From Balanoglossus misakiensis (taxonomy: Eukaryota; Hemichordata): a stretch of DNA of 64,000 nucleotides. A program made the position numbers and the translations under genes. The notes beneath the pieces were generated by a model, which saw nothing but the letters and a program-made list of their open reading frames with translations, did no database searches and had not been told where the DNA came from. Positions 29,819 to 42,416 of the stretch are shown piece after piece. The stretch spans positions 14,136,001-14,200,000 of the forward strand of contig CM082577.2 in the NCBI GenBank assembly GCA_040954595.2, given 5' to 3'. Position 1 is the stretch's first letter. Each line of letters begins with the position of its first letter.

Positions 29819-30351
29819 AAAATTCCTATAGAACTTTCCGCACTGTATCATATGGAAGACGTGTATAAGTTTGTGGTCATTCCAGACAGTTGAAAAATGC
29901 CTTGCTTCTGCTCAATGACTACTACATGGATATGCACACAACTACCTCTTTTTTGTGTGTGGGGGGGGGGGGGGTGTGTTTCCTGCTGGCCACTGATCTG
30001 CGTTGAATTTTGCACATAAATTGCATGAAATCAATTGTTAATTTATGGACATTTTTTCCTAACCTTTGACGTTTATTCGATACGTCTTAATATTTATATG
30101 TGTACGTACAGTATGGTATTCAACGCTTTCGCGCCAGGACTACAGTTTAAGCTTTTGTATCAGAACAAAAATGACGCATACCGCATGACATTAATATTAC
30201 GTATAGGAAACAGATTAGATGGATGGGTTTCAATATCCATGTATTGACCAGCCATTTAAGAGCATACACCTGTCTTACCGAGAAAACGTTGAGTCGCTTC
30301 AAAATGTATGCTTAGAGGCGCAGAAGTCGTAGTTGCCATATTATCTGAACA

Positions 30352-30804
30352 GCATGTAGCTCAGACAAAAGCTACGGCCCTCTCAATTTACCTGCCACAC
30401 AATAACGATGCCCGAAAATGACTCTGACACAAAAGAAGCAAAAAAACGTTCGTGACAGAGATAGAAATTGAACAATTATTACATGCATTTCAATTTAGTT
30501 AAATATTAATAAAAGCAATTTAACGATCTAATAATGTCATTTGACACCTCTTGAAGAATACATATTCGGGAGAAAAGAAACACAGAGTGTCAGGTATACT
30601 AGATAGAAATTACATTAGAAATTTAAACGTGAAGACATTAAACGAGCCTCCGGCACGCGCACTGAGCTCTTAAAATTCCTTCGGTGGCCATGTTAGTTTT
30701 TCAGAAATGACAAAAATCTTTGAAAATAAACTTCTTCAAGAACCTTTTCTCAAGAACCATTTGACAGTTCGGAATGGTTGGGTGACTACTCATATGTGCG
30801 GCGA
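30352..30804 (-). repeat. Segment homologous to the tRNA-array spacer, copy A
   Basis: Collinear with the array spacer over about 450 bp (CTCAGACAAAAGCTA ... TATTCGGGAGAAAAG ... GGTTGGGTGA). The - strand keeps the same short ATG frame (MATEG...). Confidence 0.85.
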
Positions 30805-31463
30805 CTTTTGCATAGTGGTTCTCTTAGATTAACCAAATCTGCATAATATGTTACCCTTTATTTCTTATATTTGTACATATTTAATTCCATGCTAAAAAGT
30901 GACCAGTGGGGTTCGTTTTGTCGACGATGGATCAACCCGGGCCCAGAATTTAACCCAACTTCTGGATGACATTTGACCAACATCAGCATATACAGTATAT
31001 GTGTCCCTTGTATTTTTTGGAACACGGCACTATATGGAGCCGTTCATAAAATGACAACTTTGCAAATACGTTGTGTTAATTGCGCTCCTGCCTTATTAAA
31101 GGTTTCATATTTATGTTAAATGGGATACGTGAACACCCCAGCTCGGGAATATAAAATCTGCAGTACAGTGGTGAAAACTGACTAATTTGGATTCGCCTTA
31201 TCAATTCGCGGGCACAGAACCATTGGGCCAAACCGCATCCCGTAGACTGCAGTTATTCTTACTAAAATAACAAACACTTTGCAAAAAATGTCAACGCAGT
31301 TTCATTAAAGTCCGTTGATTTATACGATATTTCATGACATATAATCCCAAAATAATCCTAATTGTGGTCATCGTTCAGAAACTAAAGGGACTTGTACAAA
31401 TGCTTAAAAGCATAATATCAAATGGTACAAGCAATGTGATTATACAAATTATCCGTTGTATGC

Positions 31464-31513
31464 GATTGGCCTTCTTACGATTGAGTGACGTGAATTAACA
31501 CCACCAATAAAAG
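31464..31513 (+). promoter_or_regulatory. Candidate Pol II promoter of the copy A leader exon
   Basis: An inverted CCAAT box (GATTGG), a TGACGT CRE-like site and a TATA-like AATAAAAG at 31506 lie in order 110-160 nt upstream of the ATG. All are conserved in copy B. Confidence 0.5.
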
Positions 31514-31620
31514 CGCGTGGGTGTACCTATAGCAACTGACTGATGTACTTGTTTGTCACAACCCTGTATCCCCCTCAGTTTAAATTGTGCTCTGCGTGTA
31601 AAACAGGATGAAACACTAAG

Positions 31621-31684
31621 ATGTGTCAACTAGTCTTAATTTCGCTGTTATTGCTACATTGTACGCGCATAACCGAAGGAACAG
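31621..31684 (+). CDS. Signal-peptide first exon, copy A
   Basis: ATG followed by 21 codons with a hydrophobic leader (LVLISLLLLHC) and a small-residue region suited to signal peptidase, then a GTAAGA donor at 31685 in phase 1. This is the classic layout of a first exon in secreted modular proteins: leader plus phase-1 intron. No matching second exon is visible inside the unit. The nearest phase-1 acceptor with a recognisable domain on this strand is the SRCR exon at 57463, so a shared gene is possible but unproven. The exon is nearly identical in copy B and deleted in copy C. Confidence 0.6.
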
Positions 31685-32243
31685 GTAAGAGAAAACTTTG
31701 TAGTTTTGCAAGTTGTGCCTTGGTATTAATTTTACTGCTGAAGATTACCATTTTGGTTTTCTTTGTTTGCGGCTGTTCGACTGCATTTGTCATTAAATTC
31801 CGATAACAGAACTGTAATGATTGCCAACAACTGTTTCATTGACCTTTCATGAAGTAGCTTTGTAAAAGTCGTAGTTTTTATTTGGATTAGACGTTCTACA
31901 GACGGGTAGAGCGTCTCTGTCACTGATCTTGTTTTCCGTTTAAAGCGGACCTTTTGTTTAAAATAGAAAATAGAACAGTGACAATGGATCGCTGTTCAAA
32001 TTGCTTTATTTTAGCAAAATAGTTGATCAACTTACTGTCATGATATTATTTCGGTGCTTTGTATAGGCTGGAAATTATTCTATTTACTGAAATTAATGTC
32101 ATTCAGCTAAAAGATTCATACCGCGTTCGATTGAATAGACTTCCCCATCCAATTCTCTCGTCGGCAGTTTGAATGTAAAAAGCATCCGTGAGTGTGGAGA
32201 TGTTTCCAAAACCAACTTCACCGGCACTGTTCTATATTATTCT

Positions 32244-32697
32244 TTATAATATACCTCATGCTAATACTGTGCCGTGATTCGCCAGAATCCGTCACGTGAT
32301 AGGAAAATAGAATCGACTATGAACCGCTAGGGAAATAGCAGAAAAAATATAAACCGGTCACGTGACCAGCGTGAGTGCGCAGACTCGGTCACGTCAATCA
32401 GCGTCGCGTCGTCTGACACAATGGCCACCGCTGAAGATGTCGTCTGCCAGCCTCAAGAGAAAATTGCAAGATTTTCCCAGCTGTTAGCATGAGGTTTATT
32501 ATAAAACACCTATAGCCTGGCCTATATTCGGGCCATAGCAGCCGTTTTTACCCCCTCGTGACTGTGAGTTACCAGAATCATATGCTATTTCCCTTGGCCT
32601 ACGGCCTCGGGAAATAGCATATGATTCTGGTAACTCACAGCCCCTCGGGTGTAATAAACGGCCGCTATGGCCCTCATGGCCAGGCAATAGGTGTTCA
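32244..32697. mobile_element. Copy A-specific 454-bp insertion with palindromic right half
   Basis: Absent from copies B and C, where the sequence runs straight through TATTATTCTATATGAAC. The right half (about 32500-32697) is a long imperfect palindrome centred on 32600, with perfect arms around GGAAATAGCATATGATTC. Looks like a MITE or the end of a DNA transposon; family unknown. Confidence 0.65.
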
Positions 32698-32720
32698 ATA
32701 TGAACAGCCCTGTTTATTTG

Positions 32721-32839
32721 TTGCAATAACTGTAGCCTTAGTGGTGGGCTGGTGTATCGCTGTCGGCTGGCCTGCCGTCAGCGATCAGGCCAGCCGACAG
32801 CGATACACCACCCAACCACTAAGGCTACAATTATTGCAG
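32721..32839. repeat. 119-bp palindrome (hairpin), copy A
   Basis: Arms of about 54 nt, nearly perfectly complementary, around an 11-nt loop CCGTCAGCGAT. Could be a MITE or a transcribed hairpin. Confidence 0.8.
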
Positions 32840-33393
32840 CTACCTGTTTATATGACTTTCTCCCAGAATGAGCGGGCCATTTCGAAGCCGTGTCTTCACT
32901 GGATGTTTCCTAGAGTGTTGCATGATCTGAATTTACACTCAGCAAATAAATATGTTCACACATATTTTTTTCCTGTTTCTGTTCCTGCTTGGTTGAACGC
33001 GTTACAGTGAGAACCCCCGATAAATATATTTCGCCCTCGTGTACATATTTAACGTGCGCAGGTACGGTGTGATGTGTAATCTTTTGATGTTGCATCTGCA
33101 ACTATGAACTGACTATTCAATTCTAATGTATATTGCTTCAACTGTAGTAGTTTGGTTTGTGAGAAATAACAAATAAACATTTCTGACAGGCATATAGACA
33201 GGAGACGCATAACGGACGAAGGATTCTCAGTCTCCGGGCAGAGGGCTCGGCCGATATGCCGCAGCCATGCGTTTGCATTAAAGTCATCGGACACTGAAAT
33301 CGTTATGTTTTCCGAATGTGTGGATTATGAGCCGGTGTGGTGTCACCTGTTCGGGGTACTTAGAGTTTAATACGAAGCGTGGAGTTTAAGAAC

Positions 33394-33546
33394 ATAGCAA
33401 CAAGAAAAATAGTGTACTATTTGGTAGAGAATTATGAAACACTAAGACAAAACATTTTTCAGCCCATGCCAAGCACCAAAATGATATCAAGAGATGGAAG
33501 TTTCCCCACAACCGAAATGACCTCATTTCGCAAGAATTTTAAGTAA
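33394..33546 (+). other. 50-codon open frame, copy B (ATA in place of ATG)
   Basis: Same frame as copy A, uninterrupted to TAA. Confidence 0.35.
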
Positions 33547-34347
33547 ACGAAGAAAATAAAAGCGAACAGTCGCTGTATAAAGAAGAAAGGCTATTGTTTT
33601 AACCTGTACCAAGTGTCAAATTGACATCATGACATTAATCTTTTGTTTTATTTATTATTTATCTATTTCACCTTATAAATTAAATTCTTGTGTCATTAGA
33701 ACACATTGCTCTACTCAGCCTAGACATATTGGAATACGTCTACTGTGAAATGTCTGTCGCTGTGAAGGCGCTTCTAAATATCTCCGTGCATACGCGTAAA
33801 TATATTAACCATTTCTCATTTTCATACCAATGGCTCCCTCGATACCCCTAAAATTGTAGCCCCCTACAACATCAGCCTGCATTAGTACAGTTCAAGCTAG
33901 AATTTATGGTTTTTTTTGCTCAAGATAAAATATTAACTCATTCTTCTGGCAGGGGAACATTCTAAGGTTAAAATTTGTGATGAGAAAACAAAGCTTTTAA
34001 CAGCTCAATAGTTGTATCTTGTCATTATTTAGAGTGTGTTGGTTCTCCGCATAAAACAATATTAGTTTCACGTACGAAATAATTTGAGCATAGCTGCATA
34101 TGTAGTAACTACTGACGTACATCATTAATAGCAAACATTCGATAATATGCAAACTACATTTTATTAACGTGATATCATAAAATATTTCATGAGACATTGA
34201 CATGACCGTGAGATAAATACCTGTTCAGTTAATTTCCTCTGAGTTTGTGATGATGTTTTAGAAATATATCATTAATTAGAAAAGTTCAACTATGCTACTA
34301 AATAAAAATCGGGGGAACTTTCCCATCATAATGTTTTCCATACAAAC

Positions 34348-34580
34348 AGTAAGTTTTAACGAAGTAGGTAAATCAAATTTGTCAGAAGTATAGCTCTCAA
34401 CAACTTCACATGGTGTTGCTGGATTCAACCGGGACACAAAAAGTGTCCATACACGCCGCGGTCGTGCGCCTTGAAGGCCGGCTGTAGTACTCGGCTCAGT
34501 TCCAATCACAGGCTGGGTTCTCTTCCGTTTTCGTCGCTGAACGTGAACGAAGTCATCGTTGTCAGATGGGAGACTTGCGA
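34348..34580 (-). pseudogene. LINE ORF1-like fragment, copy B
   Basis: The longest version: acidic SDNDDFVHV, then the basic RRKRKR and the TLFVSRL motif. It extends the match to LINE ORF1 N-terminally. Confidence 0.55.
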
Positions 34581-35252
34581 TTTCACACGTACGGAGAGGT
34601 TTTCTAGCTACTATTAAATTGCATATAAATTTAAACAACATATCATACACTATGCCTCTTGCAATCTGTCGTTATACTGCAAATTTGTACATGTATCAGC
34701 GGCCTTTCGCAAGTAGCTCGTACAGTTCCTATAGAACTTTCCACACTGTATCATATGGAAGACGTGTATAAGTTTGTGGTCATTCCAGACAGTTGAAAAA
34801 TGCCTTGCTTCTGCTCAATGACTACTACATGGATATGCACACAACTACTTTTTTGGAGGGGGGTGGGTGTTTCCTGCTGGCCACTGATCTGCGTTGAATT
34901 TTGGACATAAATTGCATGAAATCAATTGTTAATTTATGGATATTTTTTCCTAACCTTTGACGTTTATTCGATACATCTTAATATTTATATGAGTACATAC
35001 ATGTACAGTATGGTATTCAACGCTTTCACGCCAGGACTACAGTTTAAGCTTTTGTATCAGAACAAAAATGACGCATACCGCATGACATTAAAATTACGTA
35101 TAGGAAACAGATTAGATGGATGGGTTTCAATATCCATGTATTGACCAGCCAATTAAGAGCATACACCTGTCTACCCGAGAAAACGTTGAGTCGCTTCAAA
35201 ATGTATGCTTAGAGGCGCAGAAGTCGTAGTTGCCATATTATCTGAACAGCAT

Positions 35253-35700
35253 GTAGCTCAGACAAAAGCTACGGCCCTCTCAATTTACCTGCCACACAAT
35301 AACGATGCCCGAAAATGACTCTGACACAAAAGAAGCAAAAAACGTTCGTGACAGAGATAGAAATTGAACAATTATTACATGCATTTCAATTTAGTTAAAT
35401 ATTAATAAAAGCAATTTAACGATCTTATAATGTCATTTGACACCTCTTGAAGAATACATATTCGGGAGAAATAAAACACAGAGTGTCAGGTATACTAGAT
35501 AGAAATTGCATTATAAATTTAAACGTGAAGTCATTAAACGAGCCTCCTGCACGCGCACTGAGCTCTTAAAATTCCTTTGGTGGCCATGCTAGTTTTTCAG
35601 AAATGACAAAAATCTTTGAAAATAAACTTCTTCAAGAACTTTTTCTCAAGAACCATTTGACAGTTCGGAATGGTTGGGTGACTACTCATATGTGCGGCGA
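35253..35700 (-). repeat. Segment homologous to the tRNA-array spacer, copy B
   Basis: Same segment as in copy A with few differences. Confidence 0.85.
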
Positions 35701-36413
35701 CTTTTGCATAGTGGTTCACTTAGATTAACCATATCTGCATAATATGTTACCCTTTATTTCTTATATTTGTACATATTTAATTCCATGCTAAAAAGTGACC
35801 AGTGGGGTTCGTTCTGTCGACGATGGATCAGCCCGGGCCCAGAATTTAACCCAACTTCTGGATGACATTTGACCAACATTCGCATATGTCATATGCATAT
35901 ACAGTATATGTGTCCCTTGTATTTTTGGAACACGGCACTATATGGAGCAGTTCATAACATGACAACTTTGCAAATACGTTGTGTTAATTGCGCTCCTGCC
36001 TTATTAAAGGTTTCATATTTATGTTAAATGGGATACGTGAATACCCTAGCTCGGGAATATAAAATCTGCAGTACAGTGGTGAAAACTGACTAATTTGGCT
36101 TCGCCTTATCAATTCGCGGGCACAGAACCGTTAGGCCAAACCGCATCCCGTAGACTGCAGTTATTCTTACTAAAATAACAAACACTTTGCAAAAAATGTC
36201 AACGCAGTTTCATTGAAGTCCGTTGATTTATACGATATTTCATGACATATAATTCCAAAATAATCCCAATTGTGGTCATCGTTCAGAAACTAAAGGGACT
36301 TGTACAAATGCTTAAAAGCATAATATCAAATGGTACAAGCAATGTGATTATACAAATTATCCGTTGTATGCGATTGGCCTGCGTACGATTGAGTGACGTG
36401 AATTAACACCACC

Positions 36414-36421
36414 AATAAAAG
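36414..36421 (+). promoter_or_regulatory. TATA-like box of the copy B leader exon
   Basis: AATAAAAG, 108 nt upstream of the ATG. GATTGG and TGACGT precede it as in copy A. Confidence 0.45.
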
Positions 36422-36528
36422 CGCGTGGGTGTACCTATAGCAACTGACTGATGTACTTGTATGTCACAACCCTGTATCCCCCTCAGTTTAAATTGTGCTC
36501 TGCGTGTAAAACAGGATGAAACACTAAG

Positions 36529-36592
36529 ATGTGTCAACTAGTCTTAATTTCGCTGTTATTGCTACATTGTACGCGCATAACCGAAGGAACAG
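36529..36592 (+). CDS. Signal-peptide first exon, copy B
   Basis: The 64-nt exon is identical in sequence to copy A and ends at the same phase-1 GTAAGA donor. Identity of the coding exon while flanking sequence has drifted hints at constraint or recent conversion; the short length prevents a test by eye. Confidence 0.6.
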
Positions 36593-37162
36593 GTAAGAGA
36601 AAACTTTGTAGTTTTGCAAGTTGTGCCTTGGTATTAATTTTACTGCTGAAGATTACCATTTTGGTTTTCTTCGTTTGCGGCTGTTCAACTGCATTTGTCA
36701 TTAAATTCCGATAACAGAACTGTAATGATTGCCAACAACTGTTTTATTGACCTTTCATGAAGTCGCTTTGTTAAAGTCGTAGTTTTTAATTGGATTAGAC
36801 GTTCTAAAGATGGGTAGAGCGTCTCTGTCACTGATCGTGTTTTCCGTTTAAAGCGGATATTTTGTTTAAAATAGAAAATAGAACAGTGACAATGGATCGA
36901 TGTTCAAATTGCGTTATTTTAGCAAAATAGTTGATCAACTTACTGTCATGATATCATTTCCAGGCTGGAAATCAATCTATTTTCTGAAATTGATGTCATT
37001 CAGCTAAAAGATTCTTTCCGCGTTCGATTGAATAGACTTCCCCATCCAATTCTCTCGTCGGCAGTTTGAATGTAAAAAGCATCCGTGAGTGTGGAGATGT
37101 TTCCAAAACCAACTTCACCGGCACTGTTCTATATTATTCTATATGAACAGCCCTGTTTATTT

Positions 37163-37281
37163 GTTGCAATAACTGTAGCCTTAGTGGTGGGCTGGTGTAT
37201 CGCTGTCGGCTGGCCTGCCGTCAGCGATCAGGCCAGCCGACAGCGATACACCACCCAACCACTAAGGCTACAATTATTGCA
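37163..37281. repeat. 119-bp palindrome (hairpin), copy B
   Basis: Identical to copy A in both arms and loop as far as read. Confidence 0.8.
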
Positions 37282-37836
37282 GCTACCTGTTTATATGACT
37301 TTCTCCCAGAATGAGCGGGCCATTTCGAAGCCGTGTCTTCACTGGATGTTTCCTAGAGTGTTGCATGATCTGAATTTACACTCAGCAAATAAATATGTTC
37401 ACACATATTTTTTTCCTGTTTCTGTTCCTGCTTGGTTGAACGCGTTACAGTGAGAACCCCCGATAAATATGTTTAGCCCTCGTGTACATATTTAACGTGC
37501 GCAGGTACGGTGTGATGTGTAATCTTTTAATGTTGCATCTGCAACTGTGAACTGATTATTCAATTATAATGTATATAGCTTCAACTGTAGTAGTTTGGTT
37601 TGTGAGAAATAGCAAATAAACATTTCTGACAGGCATATAGACAGGAGACGCATAACGGACGAAGGATTCTCAGTCTCCGGGCAGAGGGCTCGGCCGATAT
37701 GCCGCAGCCATGCGTTTGCATTAAAGTCATCGGACACTGAAATCGTTATGTTTTCCGAATGTGTGGATTATGAGCCGGTGTGGTGTCACCTGTTCGGGGT
37801 ACTTAGAGTTTAATACGAAGCGTGGAGTTTACGAAA

Positions 37837-37989
37837 ATGGCAACAAGAAAAATACTGTACTATTTGGTAGAGAATTATGAAACACTAAGACAAGACATTT
37901 TTCAGCCCATGCCAAGCACCAAAATGATATCAAGAGATGGAAGTTTCCCCACAACCGAAATGACCTCATTTCGCAACAATTTTAAGTAA
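37837..37989 (+). CDS. Hypothetical 50-aa ORF, copy C
   Basis: ATG GCA ... TAA, 50 codons, starting MATRKILYYLVENYE. No domain recognised. It is open in all four unit copies, but only C and D begin with ATG. Coding status uncertain. Confidence 0.35.
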   Translation: MATRKILYYLVENYETLRQDIFQPMPSTKMISRDGSFPTTEMTSFRNNFK

Positions 37990-38126
37990 ACGAAGAAAAT
38001 AAAAGCGAACAGTCGCTGTATAAAGAAGAAAGGCTATTTTTTTAACCTGTACCAAGCGTCAAATTGATATCGTGACATTAATATGGCCAATTATTTTGGA
38101 GTTTTATTTATCTATTTCACATTATA

Positions 38127-39385
38127 ATGTCTCACTTAAACCAATTATTAAAAAATGAATCCCCATGGACGCACCTACCAAACTTCTATTTTCAAAAATT
38201 GGGAGGGTTAATTTTGTACTTAACTGCAATTATAACGTAAGAAACTACATACAAAATTACCAACATTTTATTCCAACCTCCTGTCATATTTTGAGGAACT
38301 AAAATCATCAACTATACAGACAGCCGAAGAGGCAGCCCAACAAATCCTTTGGAATAACCAACACATTACAGTTTGGGGGGACATATCCATATTTTACAGG
38401 ACATGGCTAGGCCATGGTGTTAAATATGTCAGTGATCTATTTGACGAATATGGTACCCAACTGCCCTGGAATATATTACAAGAAAAATATAATATAAAAG
38501 TTAATTATGTAATTTACACGGGATTATTAAATGCTATACCGAATATGTGGAAAAGAATGTTTGAAAAATGGGCAATTCACTCATGTAACCGAAAGGAATG
38601 ATGATAACTATCTCAGACAAATTGATATTAATAAAACTGCCACGAAAGATTTCTATATACGAACTGTTTAAAAACCGTACCTCCCAGCCTGCAAAATCCG
38701 AAATCGAATACTCTAAACAAAATTATGCAAAAAAACGTAGAATGAAAAAAATCATGGTCATTAATATATTCAGTAACAAAAGAGGCAAAACTGAGAATGT
38801 TCCAATTTAAAATCATGCATCGCATCTTAGCCACAAACTCATTTCTAAATAAAATTAAGATTTAAAAAAACCCACTTTGTTGATATTGTAACACTGAAGA
38901 AAATACAGAATACTTGTTCTGGAAATGTAAAGAAGCCAGCGATTTCTTGGCCACCTTCCAACTGTTTTACAACAAAAAAACAAAACGATTCATAAAACTG
39001 ACATGTAAAGATGTTGTTTTTGGAGTACTACCTCATAGGGGAAATGATGATAATTGCAAAATATTATCTTTACTCAAAGCGATTCTTAAATAATCCCACA
39101 TCCTTTTCTGTTTTCTTTGAAAAAGTACGAAATGTCATTTTCACAGAGAGAAGTATTGCAAAAAAGACTGGGAAAACAGAACGCTTTAGATTAAAATGGG
39201 AATCTTTGTTTCCCTATTTTGAAGTCACTATTTAAATTCCCTTGTACCTTTAATTAATTTATTTATTATTATATTGGGAGAAATGTACCTCTTTTTTGTT
39301 TTTCGTCCCTTTTGACTCTTGTTTCTGTATTTCTTCTGTTTTTTTGTCTTTGTTTTTGTTTTTGTTTCTTGCAATAAAAAAAAAA
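38127..39385 (+). mobile_element. L1/Tx1-like LINE, 5'-truncated, copy C
   Basis: Translation in shifting frames gives the C-terminal region of an L1/Tx1-clade ORF2: a block ending SIFYRTWLGHGVKYVSDL, then YNIKVNYVIYTGLLNAIP, and a zinc-finger-like CNTEENTEYLFWKCKEA near 38891-38940, ending at about 39237. A T-rich 3' UTR and an A10 tail (39376-39385) close it. No RT catalytic part is present; frames are broken. The same insertion is present in copy D, so it predates the C/D duplication. Confidence 0.75.
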
Positions 39386-39892
39386 TGATATCAAGAGATG
39401 AAAGTTTCTCCACAACCGAAATGACCTCATTTCGCAAGAATTTTAAGTAAACGAAGAAAATAAAAGCGAACAGTCTCTGTATAAAGAAGAAGTGATATTT
39501 ACTAACCTGTACCAAACGTCAAATTGACATCATGGCATTAATATGGCCAATTCTTTTGGAGTTTTATTTATTATTTATCTATTTCACATTATATTATATA
39601 AAATTATTGTGTCATTAGAACACATTGCTTTACTCAGCCTAGTCATCCTGGAATATGTCTACTGTGAAATGTCTGTCGCTGTGAAGGCGCGCCTAAATAT
39701 CTCCGTGCATACGCGTAAATATATTAACCATTTCTCATTGTCATAGCACTAACTCCCTCGATACCCCTAAAATTGTAGCCCCCTACAACCTCAGCCTGCA
39801 TTAATACAGTTCAAGCTAGCTCCCACCGACACGATCAATTTTTTCTCTCGGGGAATTTCTGACAGTGATGCCTAATTTGCACTTGTCAAGAA

Positions 39893-39929
<37 letters not shown>

Positions 39930-40053
39930 TATTTCAGACTTTAAAAAAAAAAGTCCATATACCCAAAAGAGAGAAGAAAAAAAAACACTAATGAAAATAC
40001 TCTGGAAAATCTGAAACTGAGACACACACACACACAAAAAAAACTCTGCAAAA

Positions 40054-42087
40054 TTACATGATATACAATTGCTTTCGCCAATGTTTGAAAAATATGCTGT
40101 CAGTCGCTCTATCTGATGAACAGATCGCATCAAGTAAAACATTAGAAAAATTTTCGAGTCTACGCTTAAAACTGTACATATTGCGTCTAAAAACTTCACC
40201 AAGTGACAATACATGGTTTGTAGCAAACATACCCGATGCACTGCAAAATGGCGGAAGACCGAGAAGTCTTCTCCAAACATTATTGTACATAGTTTTAAAT
40301 TTTTTCATCGGTTTAACTTTAAAGGATGTCCACAAACTGCAACAGTAAATATTACTACAATATGCCAAAAATAAAACTTTCTTCACATCTCGACTACAAT
40401 GTTGAAAATGTCTCAATAGCATGTTTGCTCTAACGCAAAATGCTCTTCTCTGTCGTTCAATATCTTCATTATCACAACCATCACAAGATATTACATGGCC
40501 CAGATAGGTGTGTACAGGTACAAACTTCAAAGTGATGTCATTAAGTTTAACCGAAGGAATTCTTTGAACTCTCATATTCTTCCCATTAAAAAGCATGCAC
40601 ACAGTTTTACTAGAATTATAAATGATATCATAATCCTTGCCATAAATTTCACAAATTCTAAGAAGACGGCGTAGACCCTTAACACTTGGACTGAGTAGAG
40701 TAATGTCGTCAGCGTAACCTAAAGTGTTAGCGCTGACACCACACATGGTACAGCCAACTTTGGCTTTACAGAGTGCATTGATAAGATCATCAATGTAGAC
40801 ATTAAAAAGATAGGGAGAGAGTACTCCCCCTTGTCTTACACCGTTAGAAACAGAAAACAACTATGAGGTTTCATTACCCCACAACACACTAAACAATTGA
40901 TTTCTGTACCAGTAATATAAAATTCGAACAGCATACAAGGGAACATTCCTGTCGATGAGCTTGTTAACCAGTTTAAAGTGATTAACTCTGTCAAAAGCTT
41001 TTGAAGCATCCAGAAAACAAGTAAACACTGGTCCTCCTTTGCTGGTGTAGTAGCTAATGATTTCTTTAAATGCAAATAAACACAGGTCAGTTGAATGTTC
41101 TCGCTTGAAACCAAATTGTAAATAATGAGAGGTAAGAAACTCCTCACAACGAGAAAGTAAAATATGCTCAAAAACTTTAGAGAAAACAGTTGCTAGTGCT
41201 ATCGGCCGGTAGTTACTGGCATCACTACAAAGCTTAGTTTTATCCTTAATAATTGGAACTAAAATAACTTTGATAGCCTCAGTTGGCAGGTAACCATGAA
41301 CAATCATAGCATTAATACAACAAGTCAAAATGGGTAAAATAGAGGAGTCTGAGAATTTGAGGTGCTCAGCTGAAATATTGTCAATGCCAGCTGTCTTGTC
41401 GTCAGGTAACTTATGTATAGCAGAAATTACTTCGTCTTCAGAAACATACATATCAGAAGAAAAGTTAACATACTTCATTTTCTCCTCGATGTCATTTTTA
41501 CCAGTCTGAGCCTGGACAGAATTCAAAATATCACTGAAATGCTTGTGCCACATAATTGCAATTTCACTCTCACCAGTCGCTCCACCTACAGTGTCAGAAA
41601 GTGGCGTTTTTCTGCTAGTTTGCTTTCTGACTTCCTTCCAGAAGTCATTCTGTTTGTGGCAGCGTAAATTGTCAGCCATCTTGTCAGCCCTATTTTGATT
41701 CTCAATCTTTTTACAAGCACGTAAAGCATACTTAAAACGAGCTCTGGAAGATTTCATGGTTTCAAAAAGCGGGCCTTGTTTAGGTTTACCCCCATTAACC
41801 CATAATAAAAACATGGAACGGGCATAGTCGTGACTTTCTTTTACAAAATCGTTCCCGCCAGGTACAACATGAACTTTCTGGTGAAACTTACGCCTAATGG
41901 TATCTTTTGCAGCACAATTCAATGCGTCCACAATACTACTATAACAAGTATCAATTGCCTGTAAATGCGAAGGGTCTGTACAGTTCACATTAGTGCAGAA
42001 TAACTCTTCGGATAAATTAATCTTATCAATCTTGGCTTTGGTACAACGGGTGTAGGCGGATATATTCTGCTGTGACATTTTTTCCAA
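40054..42087 (-). pseudogene. LINE ORF2, RT region, with one in-frame stop
   Basis: A frame open from about 42087 down to 40054 except for one TAG at 40863-40861. It carries the LINE RT blocks in order: DKTAGIDNISAEHLK, YRPIALATVFSKVFE, CFLDASKAFDRVNH, NGVRQGGVLSPYLF and GYADDITLLSP, followed by a C-terminal Cys-rich region. A probable one-base frame break lies just upstream near 42088. Catalytic YADD is intact; the stop and truncation make this copy inactive. Confidence 0.85.
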
Positions 42088-42416
42088 TCAACTCGAAAAT
42101 TACATTTCTTGAAGGAACTACTGCCGAAAACAGTATAGAAAACATTTTCCAATTTCCGAAAAGTAGCCGTTTTTTAAACTTTTTTCAAGGAAATTAGTGT
42201 TTTGTTCACAGTACGATATATTTCGATATTTTTCTATGATTATTTTCAAGATGTTTGCGAGTGTGCAGAAAGAAAAGAATAAACTGTGAAATTTCCATAG
42301 AAATAATGAAGGAGCCATCTTTAGGTTGTATGGATTTGAATATTTCATTGAAAAAAACTAATAACTAAATTATGAATTCAATTAATAGTACAATTTGCAA
42401 AAAATTGCTAGTCACT

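Larger units (their letters stand above)
28461..33305 (+). repeat. Tandem duplicated locus, copy A
   Basis: First of four copies of a unit beginning TGTTTTCCGAATGTG. Order within the unit: a 50-codon open frame, an antisense LINE-ORF1-like remnant, a segment homologous to the tRNA-array spacer, a promoter with signal-peptide exon, and a 119-bp palindrome. Copy A carries a private 454-bp insertion (32244-32697). Confidence 0.92.
33306..37748 (+). repeat. Tandem duplicated locus, copy B
   Basis: Unit of 4443 bp without large insertions, so the best reference for the ancestral unit. It keeps about 195 bp (34541-34733) of LINE-ORF1-side sequence that is deleted identically in copies A and C. Confidence 0.93.

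Noticed and set aside
31621-31806. 61-residue membrane protein reading past the leader exon
   Set aside because: A strong GTAAGA donor ends the exon at 31684; the downstream codons are intron.
32621-33010. Protein of about 129 residues across the 119-bp hairpin (also at 37085 and 53206)
   Set aside because: The frame runs through a palindrome and differs in length in each unit copy; no domain, no conserved start.
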